Assembly: GCF_014137975.1 (NCBI RefSeq)
Contig: NZ_JACGWZ010000002.1
Coordinates: forward strand, 620,001-684,000
Direction of reading: 5' to 3'
Origin: Halosaccharopolyspora lacisalsi
GTDB lineage: Bacteria; Actinomycetota; Actinomycetes; Mycobacteriales; Pseudonocardiaceae
Length of the DNA stretch: 64,000 nt
Of the stretch, positions 18,510 through 27,917 are shown piece after piece. Position 1 is the stretch's first letter; each line of letters opens with the position of its first letter. Below the pieces are notes generated by a model. That model made no database searches. It was not told the DNA's origin and saw only the letters and a list, made by a program, of their open reading frames with translations. Made by a program: the position numbers and the translations under genes.

Positions 18510-19694
18510 ATGAAAGCGGTGACGTGGCACGGTCAGCGGGACGTCCGCGTGGAGGAGGTGGCGGACCCACGGATCCAGGAACCCACCGACGCGATCGTGC
18601 GGATCACCAGCACCGGTCTGTGCGGGTCGGACCTGCACCTCTACGAGGTGCTCGGCCCGTTCATGGGGCAGGGCGACATCCTGGGCCACGAACCGATGGG
18701 AGTGGTCGAGGAGGTCGGCGGCGAGGTGTCGACGCTCAGTCCGGGGCAGCGGGTGGTGATCCCGTTCCAGACCTGCTGCGGGCACTGCTTCATGTGCGAG
18801 CGGGGGCTGCAGTCCCAGTGCGAGACCACCCAGGTGCGTCAGCAGGGCATGGGAGCCGCACTGTTCGGCTACACCAAGCTCTACGGGCAGCTGGCCGGCG
18901 GGCAGGCCGAGTACCTGCGGGTGCCGCAGGCCCACTACAGCCACATCAAGGTTCCCGACGGTCCGCCCGACGACCGTTTCGTGTACCTGTCCGACGTGGT
19001 GCCCACGGCCTGGCAGGCGGTGGAGTACGCGAGCATCCCGGATCAGGGCAGCCTGGTGGTGATCGGGTTGGGCCCGATCGGGGACATGGCCTGCCGCATC
19101 GCCCGGCACCGCGGCGTGGGCACGATCATCGGACTGGACGTGGTGCCCGAACGCGTCGACCGCGCCCGCGGGAACGGTGTGGAGGCCTTCACCGTCACCA
19201 ACAACGAGGAGGTCACCACACGCGTCCGGGAGCTCACCAACGGCCGGGGTGCCGATTCCGTCATCGACGCGGTCGGGATGGAGGCCCACGGTTCCCCGGT
19301 GGGCAAACTGGCCCAGCAACTGGCCGCCATGGTCCCGGACAAGGTGGGGGCGGCCCTGATGAACAAGGCCGGCCTGGACCGGCTCGGGGCGCTGTACCTG
19401 GCGATCGAGCTCGTGCGCCGGGGAGGAACCCTGTCGCTGAGCGGGGTCTACGGTGGACAGGCCGATCCGCTGCCCATGCTGACCCTGTTCGACAAGCAAC
19501 TCCGCGTTCAGATGGGCCAGGCCAACGTCAAGCGCTGGATCGACGACATCATGCCGCTGATCAGCGACGACGCCGACCCGCTCGGCGTGGAGAACTTCGC
19601 CACCCACCGGATGCCGCTGCAGCAGGCCCCGCAGGGCTACGAGATGTTCCAGAAGAAGAACGACGGCGCCGTCAAGGTCCTCTTCCAACCCTGA
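18510..19694 (+). CDS. Zinc-dependent alcohol dehydrogenase (formaldehyde dehydrogenase-like)
   Basis: This is a 394-residue medium-chain dehydrogenase. Catalytic-zinc residues are in GLCGSDLH and GHEPMG. The structural-zinc lobe has four cysteines (CCGHCFMCERGLQSQC, about residues 89-104), and the nucleotide fold shows GLGPIG. The length and C-terminal insert match the glutathione-independent formaldehyde dehydrogenase-like subgroup, whose substrates are diverse. GAGAGGAG precedes the ATG. An upstream open frame back to 16755 is an artefact lying over the MFS gene. Confidence 0.9.
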   Translation: MKAVTWHGQRDVRVEEVADPRIQEPTDAIVRITSTGLCGSDLHLYEVLGPFMGQGDILGHEPMGVVEEVGGEVSTLSPGQRVVIPFQTCCGHCFMCERGLQSQCETTQVRQQGMGAALFGYTKLYGQLAGGQAEYLRVPQAHYSHIKVPDGPPDDRFVYLSDVVPTAWQAVEYASIPDQGSLVVIGLGPIGDMACRIARHRGVGTIIGLDVVPERVDRARGNGVEAFTVTNNEEVTTRVRELTNGRGADSVIDAVGMEAHGSPVGKLAQQLAAMVPDKVGAALMNKAGLDRLGALYLAIELVRRGGTLSLSGVYGGQADPLPMLTLFDKQLRVQMGQANVKRWIDDIMPLISDDADPLGVENFATHRMPLQQAPQGYEMFQKKNDGAVKVLFQP

Positions 19695-19707
19695 CCCGTC
19701 CGCCGGC

Positions 19708-20346
19708 TCACGGCAGGAGCTCACCGCCGAGCAGCGGGAGCACCACGCCACCCGCGATCCCCAGGGCCAGGAAGACCACCGCGGCGGCGGAGGCGGTCAC
19801 CGCCGACCACCGTCGCGGTGAGTCCGCGGTGCTCTCGTCCTGCTCCGTTGTCCGCGCCAGGAAGACCGGGGCGATCCAGCGCAGGTAGTAGAAGAGACTG
19901 GCCACGGTGTTGGCGACCGCGACCACGGCCAACCACACCGCTCCCCCGCCGACGGCGGCGGTGAACACGGCGAGCTTGCCGAGGAACACCGCAGTGGGTG
20001 GCGTTCCCACCAACCCCAACAGACAGATCACCAGGCTCACCGCCAACAACGGATGGCGGCGACCCATCCCCCGGTAGTCCGACACGCGCGTCGCGGAGGG
20101 GAACGAGGCGGCGACCGCGAACGCACCGAGGTTGGTCACGGCGCAGGCGGCCAGGTAGAACAGCAGAGCGGGCAGCGCGAGCTCACTGCGCGGCGCCACC
20201 GCCACGGCCATCAGCAGGTAACCGACCTGGCCGATCGTGGAGTAGGCCAGCAGGCGACGCACGGTGTCCTGGAAGAACGCGGCCAGGTTGCCGAGCGTCA
20301 TCGACGCGGCGGCGGCCAGCGGGAGGAACACGATCAACGACAGCAC
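19708..20346 (-). pseudogene. Chimeric nuoM'-'nuoN remnant (complex I membrane subunit)
   Basis: The frame starts with a leader typical of NuoM (VLSLIVFLPLAAAA), then runs directly into the C-terminal half of NuoN (MTLGNLAAFFQDTVRRLLAYSTIGQVGY, TNLGAFAV, GTPPTAVFLGK). It has 212 residues, while intact NuoM or NuoN has about 480-520. This looks like a deletion fusing the start of nuoM to the end of nuoN. A functional proton-pumping subunit is not expected. It follows the 'nuoL remnant after 3 bases. Confidence 0.7.
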
Positions 20347-20349
20347 GGG

Positions 20350-20685
20350 TTACCTCACGAACACGAGGAACAGGGCCAGCACGACGAGCGCGGCGGTGGC
20401 CTGGGCGTAGTACTGGTGCAGTTGGCCCGTCTGCGGGCGACGCGCGAGCGTGCCAAGCCCCCTGGCTCCCTGGGCCACGAGGCGCACCACTCCGTCGACC
20501 GGGGTCTCGGCACCGCGGTCGACCAGACGTGCCAACCACATCCCGGCGGCGGGCACGGCCATCACGACTCGGTCGAGCACCCGGTCGTCGAAAGCAGCCA
20601 GCCCGCGAGCCAGGGTCATCGTCGGCCGCACCACGAGCAGCTCGGCGAGCCGCTCGAACCGCATCCACTCCCCCAGCCACCGGCG
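20350..20685 (-). pseudogene. C-terminal remnant of nuoL
   Basis: About 105 residues resemble the C-terminus of NuoL: ARGLAAFDDRVLDRVVMAVP, then RPQTGQLHQYYAQATAALVV and a final hydrophobic helix ending in VFVR. The roughly 500 preceding residues that form the antiporter core are absent. The frame is joined upstream, out of register, to the end of nuoA, so the interior of the operon has been deleted. Confidence 0.65.
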
Positions 20686-20983
20686 AGCTGGATCCCGAGG
20701 AACACGAACATCTCGACGACCGCACCGACACCGACCGAGGAGATGACGAGCGTCCACGGATGCATGAACAGCATCTCCATCTCGAAGGCCAGATAGATCA
20801 TCGTCAGCGCGTACCAGCGCACGTGGAAACGGGAGAAGGCGTGTTCGGCCGGTTCGTTCCCGGCCAGAAACGGGGCCACTCCGTCCACCCGGGGCGCGAC
20901 CGCCACCCACCACGCCAGGCCGTAGCCACCACCGACCAGGACGACAGCCCAAGCAGCAGCAAAGCCACCAGGAACCCACTCAT
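20670..20983 (-). pseudogene. Frameshifted nuoA remnant (complex I subunit A)
   Basis: The sequence contains the NuoA core AFSRFHVRWYALTMIYLAFEMEMLFMHPW and two further helices. The ATG at 20983 opens a hydrophobic segment (MSGFLVALLLLGLSS) in one frame, while the NuoA body lies in another frame, so a frameshift occurs near 20920-20945. The C-terminal end runs out of frame into nuoL sequence. No nuoB-K genes follow. It is a decayed piece of a second complex I operon. Confidence 0.6.
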
Positions 20984-21306
20984 CGGAGCGGACTCCGCTC
21001 CGCTGCGAAACCCCGAGCCACCGCGCACGGCAGGATCACGCGCCACGCTCCTTTCGCGACGAGCCCACTCATCGTCTCCGCCTCCCCACAGCGGCGCTCT
21101 CCCATGCAGACACCGCACGTCCGTTTTTCGCTCCGAGGCCGCGGGCACCATGTCTCGGCGTGAAGTCCTGTTCGGACCTTTCGCGGGTGTTTTCTTTGCT
21201 TGATTTTCGGCGTGTCCGTTTCGTGGATATTTAATTTCAGTCAATACTGAAAGCGCAGTAATAAGTAACTTGGTGAGCCACACCAGGGAGATCGACTCCT
21301 GGATGT
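20984..21306. other. Gene-free AT-richer stretch with a small hairpin
   Basis: No gene is supported here. The stretch 21185-21275 is unusually AT-rich for this window and includes a perfect 7-bp inverted repeat TTTCAGT-CAAT-ACTGAAA (21235-21252). It separates the nuo remnants from the GNAT remnant and may be an old promoter region or a junction of acquired DNA. Confidence 0.4.
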
Positions 21307-21862
21307 ATGACGACGCCCACCTTCCAGGTCAGCCCCGCCACCCGGCCGAGGGGCCTCGACGGGATCTCGGCTCGTCGGGGCTACCGACTTCACAGCCCCA
21401 CGATCGTCGAAGTCGCGATGATCGAGGACGTACTGCACCGGATTCCCCGAACCAACCTTGAAGTCGGGGTACCGCACCAGCCGGGTACCGGCTGGAGGGA
21501 GCTCTGGTGGGCCATTGACGGCCGCGGGGCCCCAAGCTCGTGCTGTCGCCCACGACATCCTCACCGGTGGTCCGGCGCTGTATGCCTCAACTCGCGACAG
21601 GACCGCGATCACAGTAGTGGGACGTCTGGCCCTCGTCGGCCGGTGGGCAGGTGTGTATCGCATGGCCGTTCGGCCCGACGTACGGCGTCGTGGCCACGCG
21701 ACAGCGAGCCTTCGCGCGCTGCCTGTGCACGCTGCCAACCACGGAGCGCGACGTACGTGGCTCCAAGTTATCGCCGACAACAGGGCCGCTCGCGCGCTCT
21801 ACGAGCTCGTTGGCTTCGCGCGGTCCTCGGGTTATCACTACCCCGCTCTCATCACCCGATAG
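21307..21862 (+). pseudogene. Frameshifted GNAT-family acetyltransferase
   Basis: Two frames together read as the C-terminal half of an actinobacterial GNAT protein. The first carries RRGYRLHSPTIVEVA, then LEVGVPHQPGTGWRELWWAIDG. The second, entered by a shift near 21530, carries ARAVAHDILTGGPALYAS, then AGVYRMAVRPDVRRRGHATA (acetyl-CoA P-loop) and NRAARALYELVGF. The N-terminal domain of the usual about 300-residue protein is missing. The 134-residue second part could be translated alone, but it lacks a normal start. Confidence 0.6.
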
Positions 21863-21891
21863 CCGATCGTTCGGCTTTGCACTCGGCTGCC

Positions 21892-22373
21892 TCACAACCC
21901 GAGGATGGCGGCCACGTCGGTGCCGTCGGCTGTGATTCTGGCTCCGCCACGGTCCAGCAGGCATCGCGCGGCAGTGTTCTCAGCCGTGGTGGATGCGGTC
22001 AGCTGTAACACGCCGCCTTTGGCCGCAACGTCCCGGAGATGCGTCAGGACGACTTTGCCAATACCGCGCCCGCGGTGCGAGCGGCCGATCCATACTCCGG
22101 CCTCGACAGCGTCCGCGGTGGGTTCCAGCCGTGCCGCTCCGACAACTCGGGCATCGACGACGATGACATACGTCGCCCCCACCGGATGGTCGGTACCGAT
22201 CGACCGGGTTCGGTGGAACTCGAGGAAGGCCCGCCTCCGCTCGGCGTTCCATCCGGCGGCCCGGCCACGGGAACCATGACTTCGAGCGGATCCGCGTCGG
22301 CCACCGCTGTCTCGAGGAGCTTCGCCACCCCCTCCTCGGTCAGGGGACGCAGCTGCACATCGACGTCGTCCAC
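21892..22373 (-). pseudogene. Second frameshifted GNAT-family acetyltransferase
   Basis: The frame from 22373 gives a plausible N-terminus (MDDVDVQLRPLTEEGVAKLL, then EVMVPVAGP). It shifts near 22250 to another frame carrying AERRRAFLEFHRTRS, GATYVIVVDARVVGAARLEP, the acetyl-CoA site GRSHRGRGIGK and ENTAARCLLDRGG. Together these make one acetyltransferase of about 160 residues broken by a single frameshift. A sequencing error would also explain it. The substrate is unknown. Confidence 0.6.
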
Positions 22374-22605
22374 ACCGAGAGCTTCCGTCGCTGTGACCCC
22401 CAGGTCAAAGCGCGGACCTATTGCAGGAACATTTCCATGTCGGTTCAGCAGCCACCGATTCCTGCCCGGCGTTCCTGCCGGCCCTAACCTGTTCCCTCAA
22501 GATGCGAGGTGACCACAGTGCTGTGCCAGCACGCCGATGACGGCTACGCCGCTCCGGCGCGGGGACGGGGACAGCAACCATCTCGGCCGCTTCGGGCGGT
22601 TGCTC

Positions 22606-22647
22606 GGTTTCGCGCGAAACCGCGTTTTCGCGGTTTCGCGCGAAACC
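22606..22647. terminator. Perfect 19-bp-stem hairpin downstream of aldolase
   Basis: Left arm GGTTTCGCGCGAAACCGCG (22606-22624), TTTT loop and an exactly complementary right arm (22629-22647) lie 35 bases past the aldolase stop on the minus strand. Each arm itself contains a 16-bp palindrome. Position suggests a strong factor-independent terminator, although no T tract follows. A protein-binding double palindrome is the alternative. Confidence 0.6.
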
Positions 22648-22681
22648 TTCGCCCGGGACCTCAGCGCGAAGCCCTGAACCC

Positions 22682-23698
22682 TTACGCGTGCTCGAGTTCC
22701 GCGTTGTAGCGCCCGTCGCGGGCAGCCGCGTTCAGCTTCCCGCGGCGGGCCAGCGTCTCCTGGGCCCGTTCGACGTTCTCGCTCTTGCCGGACCACTCGT
22801 GCAGCGTCGGCGCGAGCAGCCCCCGCCCGAACGAGAAGGTCACCTGCCAGGGCAACGGCCCGAGCTGGTTGATCGCGTTCAGGTTCGTGGTCGCCATCTC
22901 GTCGCTCTGGCCACCGGACAGGAACGCGATCCCCGGCACCGCCGACGGCACGGTGCGCCGCAGCGTGCGCACGGTGGTCTCGGCCACCTCGTCGATGCTC
23001 GGCTGCGGCTGGTGGTCCTTGCCCGCCACCACCATGTTCGGCTTGAGCACCATCGACTCCAGCTCGACGCCCTGCGCGGCCAGCTCCTCGAACACCGCAC
23101 GCAGAGTCCGCGTCGTGGCCTCCTCGGCGGCCTGCAACGAGTGGTCACCGTCCATGAGCACCTCGGGCTCGACCATCGGCACCAGACCCGCTTCCTGCGA
23201 CAGCGCCGCATAACGGCCCAGCGCGTGCGCGTTGGCCCGCACGGCCCGGTCGCTCGGCCTGTCCTGCCCGATGTCGAGCACGGCCCGCCACTTCGTGAAC
23301 TTCATGCCCAGGTCGACGTACTCGGCGAGGCGGTCCCGAAGGCCGTCCAGCCCCTCGGTGACCTTCTCCCCGTCGGTGGCGGCCAACGGCTTGGCCCCCT
23401 TGTCCACCTTGATACCGGGAGTCACCCCGTTGTCGGCCACGACCCGACGCAGCGGAGTCCCCTCGGACGAGTTCTGGCGGATGGTCTCGTCGAACAGGAT
23501 CACACCGCTGATGGAGTTGTCGAGCTTCGGCGTGGACACGATCAGCTCGCGGTACTGCCGCCGCACCTCTTCGGTGGACTCCAGCCCCTCCGCGTGCAGG
23601 CGCTTGTCCATCGTGCCGGTGCTCTCGTCAGCCGCGAGGATGCCCTTGCCCGGGGCCACCATCTGCTGAGCGGTCAGTCGCATATCGTCACCGAACAC
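22682..23698 (-). CDS. Class I fructose-bisphosphate aldolase
   Basis: This 338-residue Schiff-base aldolase cleaves fructose 1,6-bisphosphate in glycolysis and gluconeogenesis. Family marks are GKGILAADESTGTMDKRL, the lysine region MKFTKWRAVLDI, the Schiff-base segment LESMVLKPNMVVAGKD and IAFLSGGQSDEMAT. Many actinomycetes rely on class II enzymes, so this may be an additional isozyme. The GTG start is chosen because GGAGAGGAG lies a few bases upstream; a longer frame to 23785 lacks such a site. Confidence 0.93.
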   Translation of the reverse strand: MFGDDMRLTAQQMVAPGKGILAADESTGTMDKRLHAEGLESTEEVRRQYRELIVSTPKLDNSISGVILFDETIRQNSSEGTPLRRVVADNGVTPGIKVDKGAKPLAATDGEKVTEGLDGLRDRLAEYVDLGMKFTKWRAVLDIGQDRPSDRAVRANAHALGRYAALSQEAGLVPMVEPEVLMDGDHSLQAAEEATTRTLRAVFEELAAQGVELESMVLKPNMVVAGKDHQPQPSIDEVAETTVRTLRRTVPSAVPGIAFLSGGQSDEMATTNLNAINQLGPLPWQVTFSFGRGLLAPTLHEWSGKSENVERAQETLARRGKLNAAARDGRYNAELEHA

Positions 23699-23846
23699 CG
23701 GTACTCCTCTCCTACGATGAGTGCTTCGTTGTCGCCAGCCTGCCACGACCGGAGGCGGCTCCGAAGACCCACCTCCACCATGCATGGTGCGGCCCTACCT
23801 CGTCAGCCACCACTCCGGATTCCGGGCCCCGCCCGCGCCCGAGACC

Positions 23847-25070
23847 TCACCGGCCACGGTCCATCAGCGTGGTGATGCCCTCCGGGGACAGAACTTTCTC
23901 GATACCGACGGCCACGGCACCGGCCAGGCCCGCCGAACGGCCCAGCACGCTGTTGGACAACGACAGGTGCCGGGTGGCCAACGGCAGGGCTCTGCGGTAC
24001 ACGACGCTGCGGATTCCGGCGAGGACGTCGTCACTGGCCGTCGTGACGGCCCCGCCGAGCACGACCGTCCTCGGATTGTAGAAGTGCACCAGCATCGCCA
24101 CGACCTCACCGAGCACCGTCGCCGCGGAGCGCACCAGCCGCACGGCCCTGGCCTCACCGTCGCGCAGCAGCCGCACGAGGTCCTCGACGGTCTCCGGGCC
24201 ACCTCCTTCGACACGCAGGTGATCGAGCACCGCCCCGGCCGAAGCCACGGCCTCCACGCAACCGACGTTGCCGCAGCGGCACACGACCTCGCCGGCACCG
24301 GGAACCTGGATGTGCCCTATGTCGCCGGCGGCTCCGTCGCTACCGCGATGCACCTCCCCCGCGTTGGAGACGACACCTCCCCCCACACCGGTGCCGATCT
24401 TGAGGAACAGCAGCGGCGTCTGTTCGGAGGGCAACGCCCGGGCCTCACCCAGAGCCATGAGGTTGACATCGTTGTCGACCATCGGCGCGCAGGAGAAACG
24501 CTGCCCCATCGTCTGCCCCACGGGGAACCCGTCCCAGCCGGGCATGATCGGCGGCCGCACCGGCATCCCCATCCGCGAGTCCACCGGCCCGGGAAGCCCC
24601 ATCACCAGAGCCTTGACCTCGTGCGGCCGTACCGACGACGCGGCCAGCAACTTCCGCAGTTCGTCACTCAACGCGTCCAACGCGCGCTCCGGGCCGAGGC
24701 CGATCTCGAGCGCGACCTGGTCCTGAGCCAGCACCTGCTGGCCCAGATCGGCCACGGCCAGCCGAGTGCTGTGCACCCCCACGTCGGCCACCACCACGAC
24801 GCCGGCCCGCGGGGCCAGGGCCAGCCGGTGGGCGGGTCTGCCGCGACCACCGTCACCCTTGGCCCCGGACTCGACGACGACACCGGCCGCGAGGAGCGCG
24901 TCGAGGTGGGTGTTGACCGTCGATCGCGCCAGCCCCACCGCCCGCACCAGCTCCACCCGGCTGTCGGCCGTTCCCGAAGCGATCAAGCGTGCCAGCGAGC
25001 TGTACACCAGGTTGCCGTCGGCCCGCCCGGACATCCGCGGAACGGCCAACCGAACCGGTCTCCACCCCAT
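23847..25070 (-). CDS. ROK-family transcriptional regulator
   Basis: This is a 407-residue repressor of the NagC/XylR type. The N-terminal winged helix (about residues 18-75: ELVRAVGLARSTVNTHLDALLAAG) precedes a sugar-kinase-like ROK domain with LKIGTGVGGGVV, the HIQV motif and the zinc-binding CRCGNVGCVEAVAS. It diverges from the ribose-type ABC transporter operon at 25224, so sugar-responsive control of that operon is expected. The inducer is probably a sugar or sugar phosphate; its identity cannot be read. Confidence 0.9.
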   Translation of the reverse strand: MGWRPVRLAVPRMSGRADGNLVYSSLARLIASGTADSRVELVRAVGLARSTVNTHLDALLAAGVVVESGAKGDGGRGRPAHRLALAPRAGVVVVADVGVHSTRLAVADLGQQVLAQDQVALEIGLGPERALDALSDELRKLLAASSVRPHEVKALVMGLPGPVDSRMGMPVRPPIMPGWDGFPVGQTMGQRFSCAPMVDNDVNLMALGEARALPSEQTPLLFLKIGTGVGGGVVSNAGEVHRGSDGAAGDIGHIQVPGAGEVVCRCGNVGCVEAVASAGAVLDHLRVEGGGPETVEDLVRLLRDGEARAVRLVRSAATVLGEVVAMLVHFYNPRTVVLGGAVTTASDDVLAGIRSVVYRRALPLATRHLSLSNSVLGRSAGLAGAVAVGIEKVLSPEGITTLMDRGR

Positions 25071-25223
25071 CGCCGCCCTCCCATTTACCGCGCATTAATG
25101 ACCGAAAAGAAATTAAATCCAAACCCTTGTGAATGTAAACACGGCGGATCTACTTTTTTCTCGCGTCACAATCCGGGCATCCGGCCGGAGCACCTGTGAT
25201 CACTCCGACGCGAGGAGGCTTGT
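25071..25223. promoter_or_regulatory. Divergent promoter region between ROK regulator and sugar ABC operon
   Basis: This 153-base gap has a distinctly AT-rich core at 25081-25160, with ATTAAT/ATTAA elements and TTGTGAATGTAAAC. It must hold promoters for both directions and is the obvious place for the ROK operator. GAGGAGG lies just upstream of the transporter start. Confidence 0.5.
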
Positions 25224-26795
25224 GTGGGGTCCGAATCTCCTTCTCCCGAGCGTGCACCGGCCCGCGGTGACCGCCTCCGGCCCCGGGAAGCCCCGTCGGC
25301 TCCGCCCCTGCTGGAAATGCGGGAGATCGTGAAGTCCTTCCCCGGGGTACGGGCCCTCGACGGTGTGGACCTGCGGGTGCGTCCGTCCGAAGTGCACTGC
25401 CTGCTGGGACAGAACGGAGCGGGGAAGTCGACGCTGATCAAGGTGCTCGCCGGGGCGCACCAGCCCGATTCCGGCGAGATCCGCTGGCGCGGCGAACCCG
25501 CGACGCTGGCTTCCCCGGTGGCCGCACTGCGCATGGGGGTGGCCACGATGTACCAGGAACTCGATCTGGTGGCCGGGCTGAGCGTGGCCGAGAACGTCTT
25601 CCTCGGCCACGAGCGCGCCACCGCCGGGTTCTCCCGCCGACGCCGGACGCGCGAGGAGGCCGCCGTCCTGCTGGAGCGACTGGGGCATCCCGAGATCGAC
25701 CCGTCCACCGAGGTCGGCAAGCTGCCCGCCGCCGAGCGGCAGCTGGTGTCGATGGCGCGGGCTCTCGGGCACGACGCGGGACTGATCGTCATGGACGAAC
25801 CCACCGCGGCGCTTGCCGCCGACGAGGTCGACAACCTCTTTCGCGTCATCACCGAACTCACCGCGGATTCGATCGCGGTCGTCTACATCTCCCACCGCAT
25901 GGAGGAAATCCGCCGCATCGGGGATCGCATCACCGTCCTCAAGGACGGCCGGACCGTGGCCGGCGGACTGGAGCGCTCCGAGACCACCACCGGTGACCTG
26001 GTGACGCTGATGACCGGTCGCGAGACGTCGACGACGTTTCCCGAGCGCGGAACGACCACCCCCGGCGAGGTCGTCCTCGACGTAGAACGGTTGTCCCGGC
26101 GCGGCGAGTTCCACGACGTCGGCTTCTCGCTGCGTCGCGGGGAGGTCCTCGGGGTGGCCGGCATGGTCGGAGCGGGCCGCAGCGAGATTCTGGAGACGGT
26201 CTTCGGCGCGCGCCGTCCCGACGAGGGTCGGGTGCTGGTGGACGGGCGGCCCCTGCGGCCGGGAAACGTGGCAGCGGCGGTGGCGGCCGGGATCGGACTG
26301 GCCCCGGAGGAGCGCAAGAGTCAGGCCCTGCTCCAGGACATGCCGGTGGCCCACAACGTGACCCTGGCCAGCCTGCCCGACTACAGCAGCTTCGGGTTCA
26401 CCCGCCGCGAGCGCGAGACCACCGACTCCCGCGCCCAGCTCACCGAGCTGGATCTGCGCCCGCCCGATCCGCACCGCCCCGTGAGCACCCTCTCCGGCGG
26501 TAACCAGCAGAAGGCCGTCGTGGGGAGGTGGCTGCTGCGCCGCAGCAGGGTGCTGCTGCTCGACGAGCCCACCCGCGGGGTCGACGTCGGGGCCCGGGGC
26601 GAGCTGTACCGGCTGATCCGCGAACTGGTGGCCGAGGGGGTGGCCGTCGTCGTGGTCTCCAGCGAGATCCCCGAAGTGCTCGGCCTCGCCGACCGGGTGC
26701 TGGTGCTGCGCGAGGGGCGGGTGGTCCACCAGGCCGCCACCGACGAGATCGCCGAGACCGACGTGCTGGACATGGTGATGGGAGAGGCGAGCTGA
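25224..26795 (+). CDS. Ribose-type sugar ABC transporter, dual ATPase subunit
   Basis: This is a 523-residue fused double ATPase of the RbsA/XylG class, which energises sugar import. The first domain has Walker A GQNGAGKSTL (near 72) and Walker B LIVMDEPTAAL. The second has the degenerate glycine loop GMVGAGRSEI, signature LSGGNQQKAV and Walker B LLLDEPTRGVD. An N-terminal Pro/Arg-rich extension of about 28 residues is unusual but harmless. The GTG start follows GAGGAGG. Its stop overlaps the permease start by one base. Confidence 0.94.
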   Translation: MGSESPSPERAPARGDRLRPREAPSAPPLLEMREIVKSFPGVRALDGVDLRVRPSEVHCLLGQNGAGKSTLIKVLAGAHQPDSGEIRWRGEPATLASPVAALRMGVATMYQELDLVAGLSVAENVFLGHERATAGFSRRRRTREEAAVLLERLGHPEIDPSTEVGKLPAAERQLVSMARALGHDAGLIVMDEPTAALAADEVDNLFRVITELTADSIAVVYISHRMEEIRRIGDRITVLKDGRTVAGGLERSETTTGDLVTLMTGRETSTTFPERGTTTPGEVVLDVERLSRRGEFHDVGFSLRRGEVLGVAGMVGAGRSEILETVFGARRPDEGRVLVDGRPLRPGNVAAAVAAGIGLAPEERKSQALLQDMPVAHNVTLASLPDYSSFGFTRRERETTDSRAQLTELDLRPPDPHRPVSTLSGGNQQKAVVGRWLLRRSRVLLLDEPTRGVDVGARGELYRLIRELVAEGVAVVVVSSEIPEVLGLADRVLVLREGRVVHQAATDEIAETDVLDMVMGEAS

Positions 26796-27862
26796 TGACG
26801 GAGGACATCCAGGTGTCCGGCTCCACGAGCGAGCAGGACGCACGGCCGAACGGCAAGCGCCGGACGACCGGCGGTGCCGGGGACGCCCCCGAGAGACCTC
26901 GCGGGCCGCGACGGCTGCTTCCCACCGACATGCGGCTGACCGCGCTCTTGGTGGTGCTGCTCGGACTGTGCCTGATCGGCTACCTCACCCGGCCGGACGC
27001 GTTCCTGACCGAGGGCAACATCTCCACCCTGCTGCGGCTGGCCGCCGCGATCGGGGTGGTCAGCGTCGGCATGACCTTCGTGATCACCGCGGGAGGCATC
27101 GACCTGTCGGTCGGCTCCATCGTGGCCCTGTGCAGCGTGTGGATGACGACGTGGGCGACCCAGTCCTACGGAGTCGTCGTGATGGTGCTGTGCTCGGTGC
27201 TGGTCGGGATCGGCTGCGGGCTGGTCAACGGAGTCCTGGTCTCCTACGGCAAGGTGATGCCGTTCATCGCGACGCTGGCGATGATGGCCTCCGCGCGCGG
27301 TCTGGCCGAACGCATCAGCGGCCGTCAGACACAGGTCGTGACCGAACCGGCCTTCGGCACGATCTTTCGCGGCGACCTGCTCGGCGTGCCGGTACTGATC
27401 TGGATCTTCGCGGCGGTCTTCGCCGGGGGCTGGGTGCTGCTCAACCGCACCACGTTCGGTCGGCGCACGCTGGCCGTCGGCGGTAATCCCGAGGCCGCCC
27501 GGCTGGCGGGGATCAACGTCCGGCGCCACACCACGCTCGTCTACGGCCTGGCCGGGCTCTGCTGCTCGATCGCGGCGATCATGGTCGTGGCGCGCACGAC
27601 CGCGGGCGCCTCCACCAACGGCCTGTACTACGAGCTCGACGCCATCGCCGCGGTCGTCATCGGCGGCACGCTGCTCTCCGGGGGGCGGGGCAGCATGATC
27701 GGCACGCTCATCGGAGTCCTGATCTTCACCACGCTGGGCAACGTGTTCACGCTCAACAACATGCAGACCGACATCCAGAACATCACCAAGGGCGCGCTCA
27801 TCGTGCTCGCGGTACTGATCCAGGCGCACAGCACACGCCGACGACGAGCACCCCAGTCCTGA
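26795..27862 (+). CDS. Ribose-type sugar ABC transporter permease
   Basis: This is a 355-residue RbsC-class membrane permease with about eight to ten helices starting near residue 50, the family segment [34 protein letters not shown] and the coupling-loop region [13 protein letters not shown] 45-residue hydrophilic N-terminus precedes the first helix. It is translationally coupled to the ATPase (TGATG). No second permease is present, so it would work as a homodimer, as in the ribose system. Confidence 0.93.
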   Translation: MTEDIQVSGSTSEQDARPNGKRRTTGGAGDAPERPRGPRRLLPTDMRLTALLVVLLGLCLIGYLTRPDAFLTEGNISTLLRLAAAIGVVSVGMTFVITAGGIDLSVGSIVALCSVWMTTWATQSYGVVVMVLCSVLVGIGCGLVNGVLVSYGKVMPFIATLAMMASARGLAERISGRQTQVVTEPAFGTIFRGDLLGVPVLIWIFAAVFAGGWVLLNRTTFGRRTLAVGGNPEAARLAGINVRRHTTLVYGLAGLCCSIAAIMVVARTTAGASTNGLYYELDAIAAVVIGGTLLSGGRGSMIGTLIGVLIFTTLGNVFTLNNMQTDIQNITKGALIVLAVLIQAHSTRRRRAPQS

Positions 27863-27917
27863 CGCGTGGCCCCGTTCCCCCACGTGGCCCTGCTCCCTCT
27901 CGTGAACGGAGATCGAC

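Noticed and set aside
20804-21283. A minus-strand ORF of 159 residues giving nuoA a long N-terminus
   Set aside because: The upstream 100 residues are Arg-rich and not membrane-like; only the segment from 20983 resembles a NuoA start, and even that is out of frame with the body.
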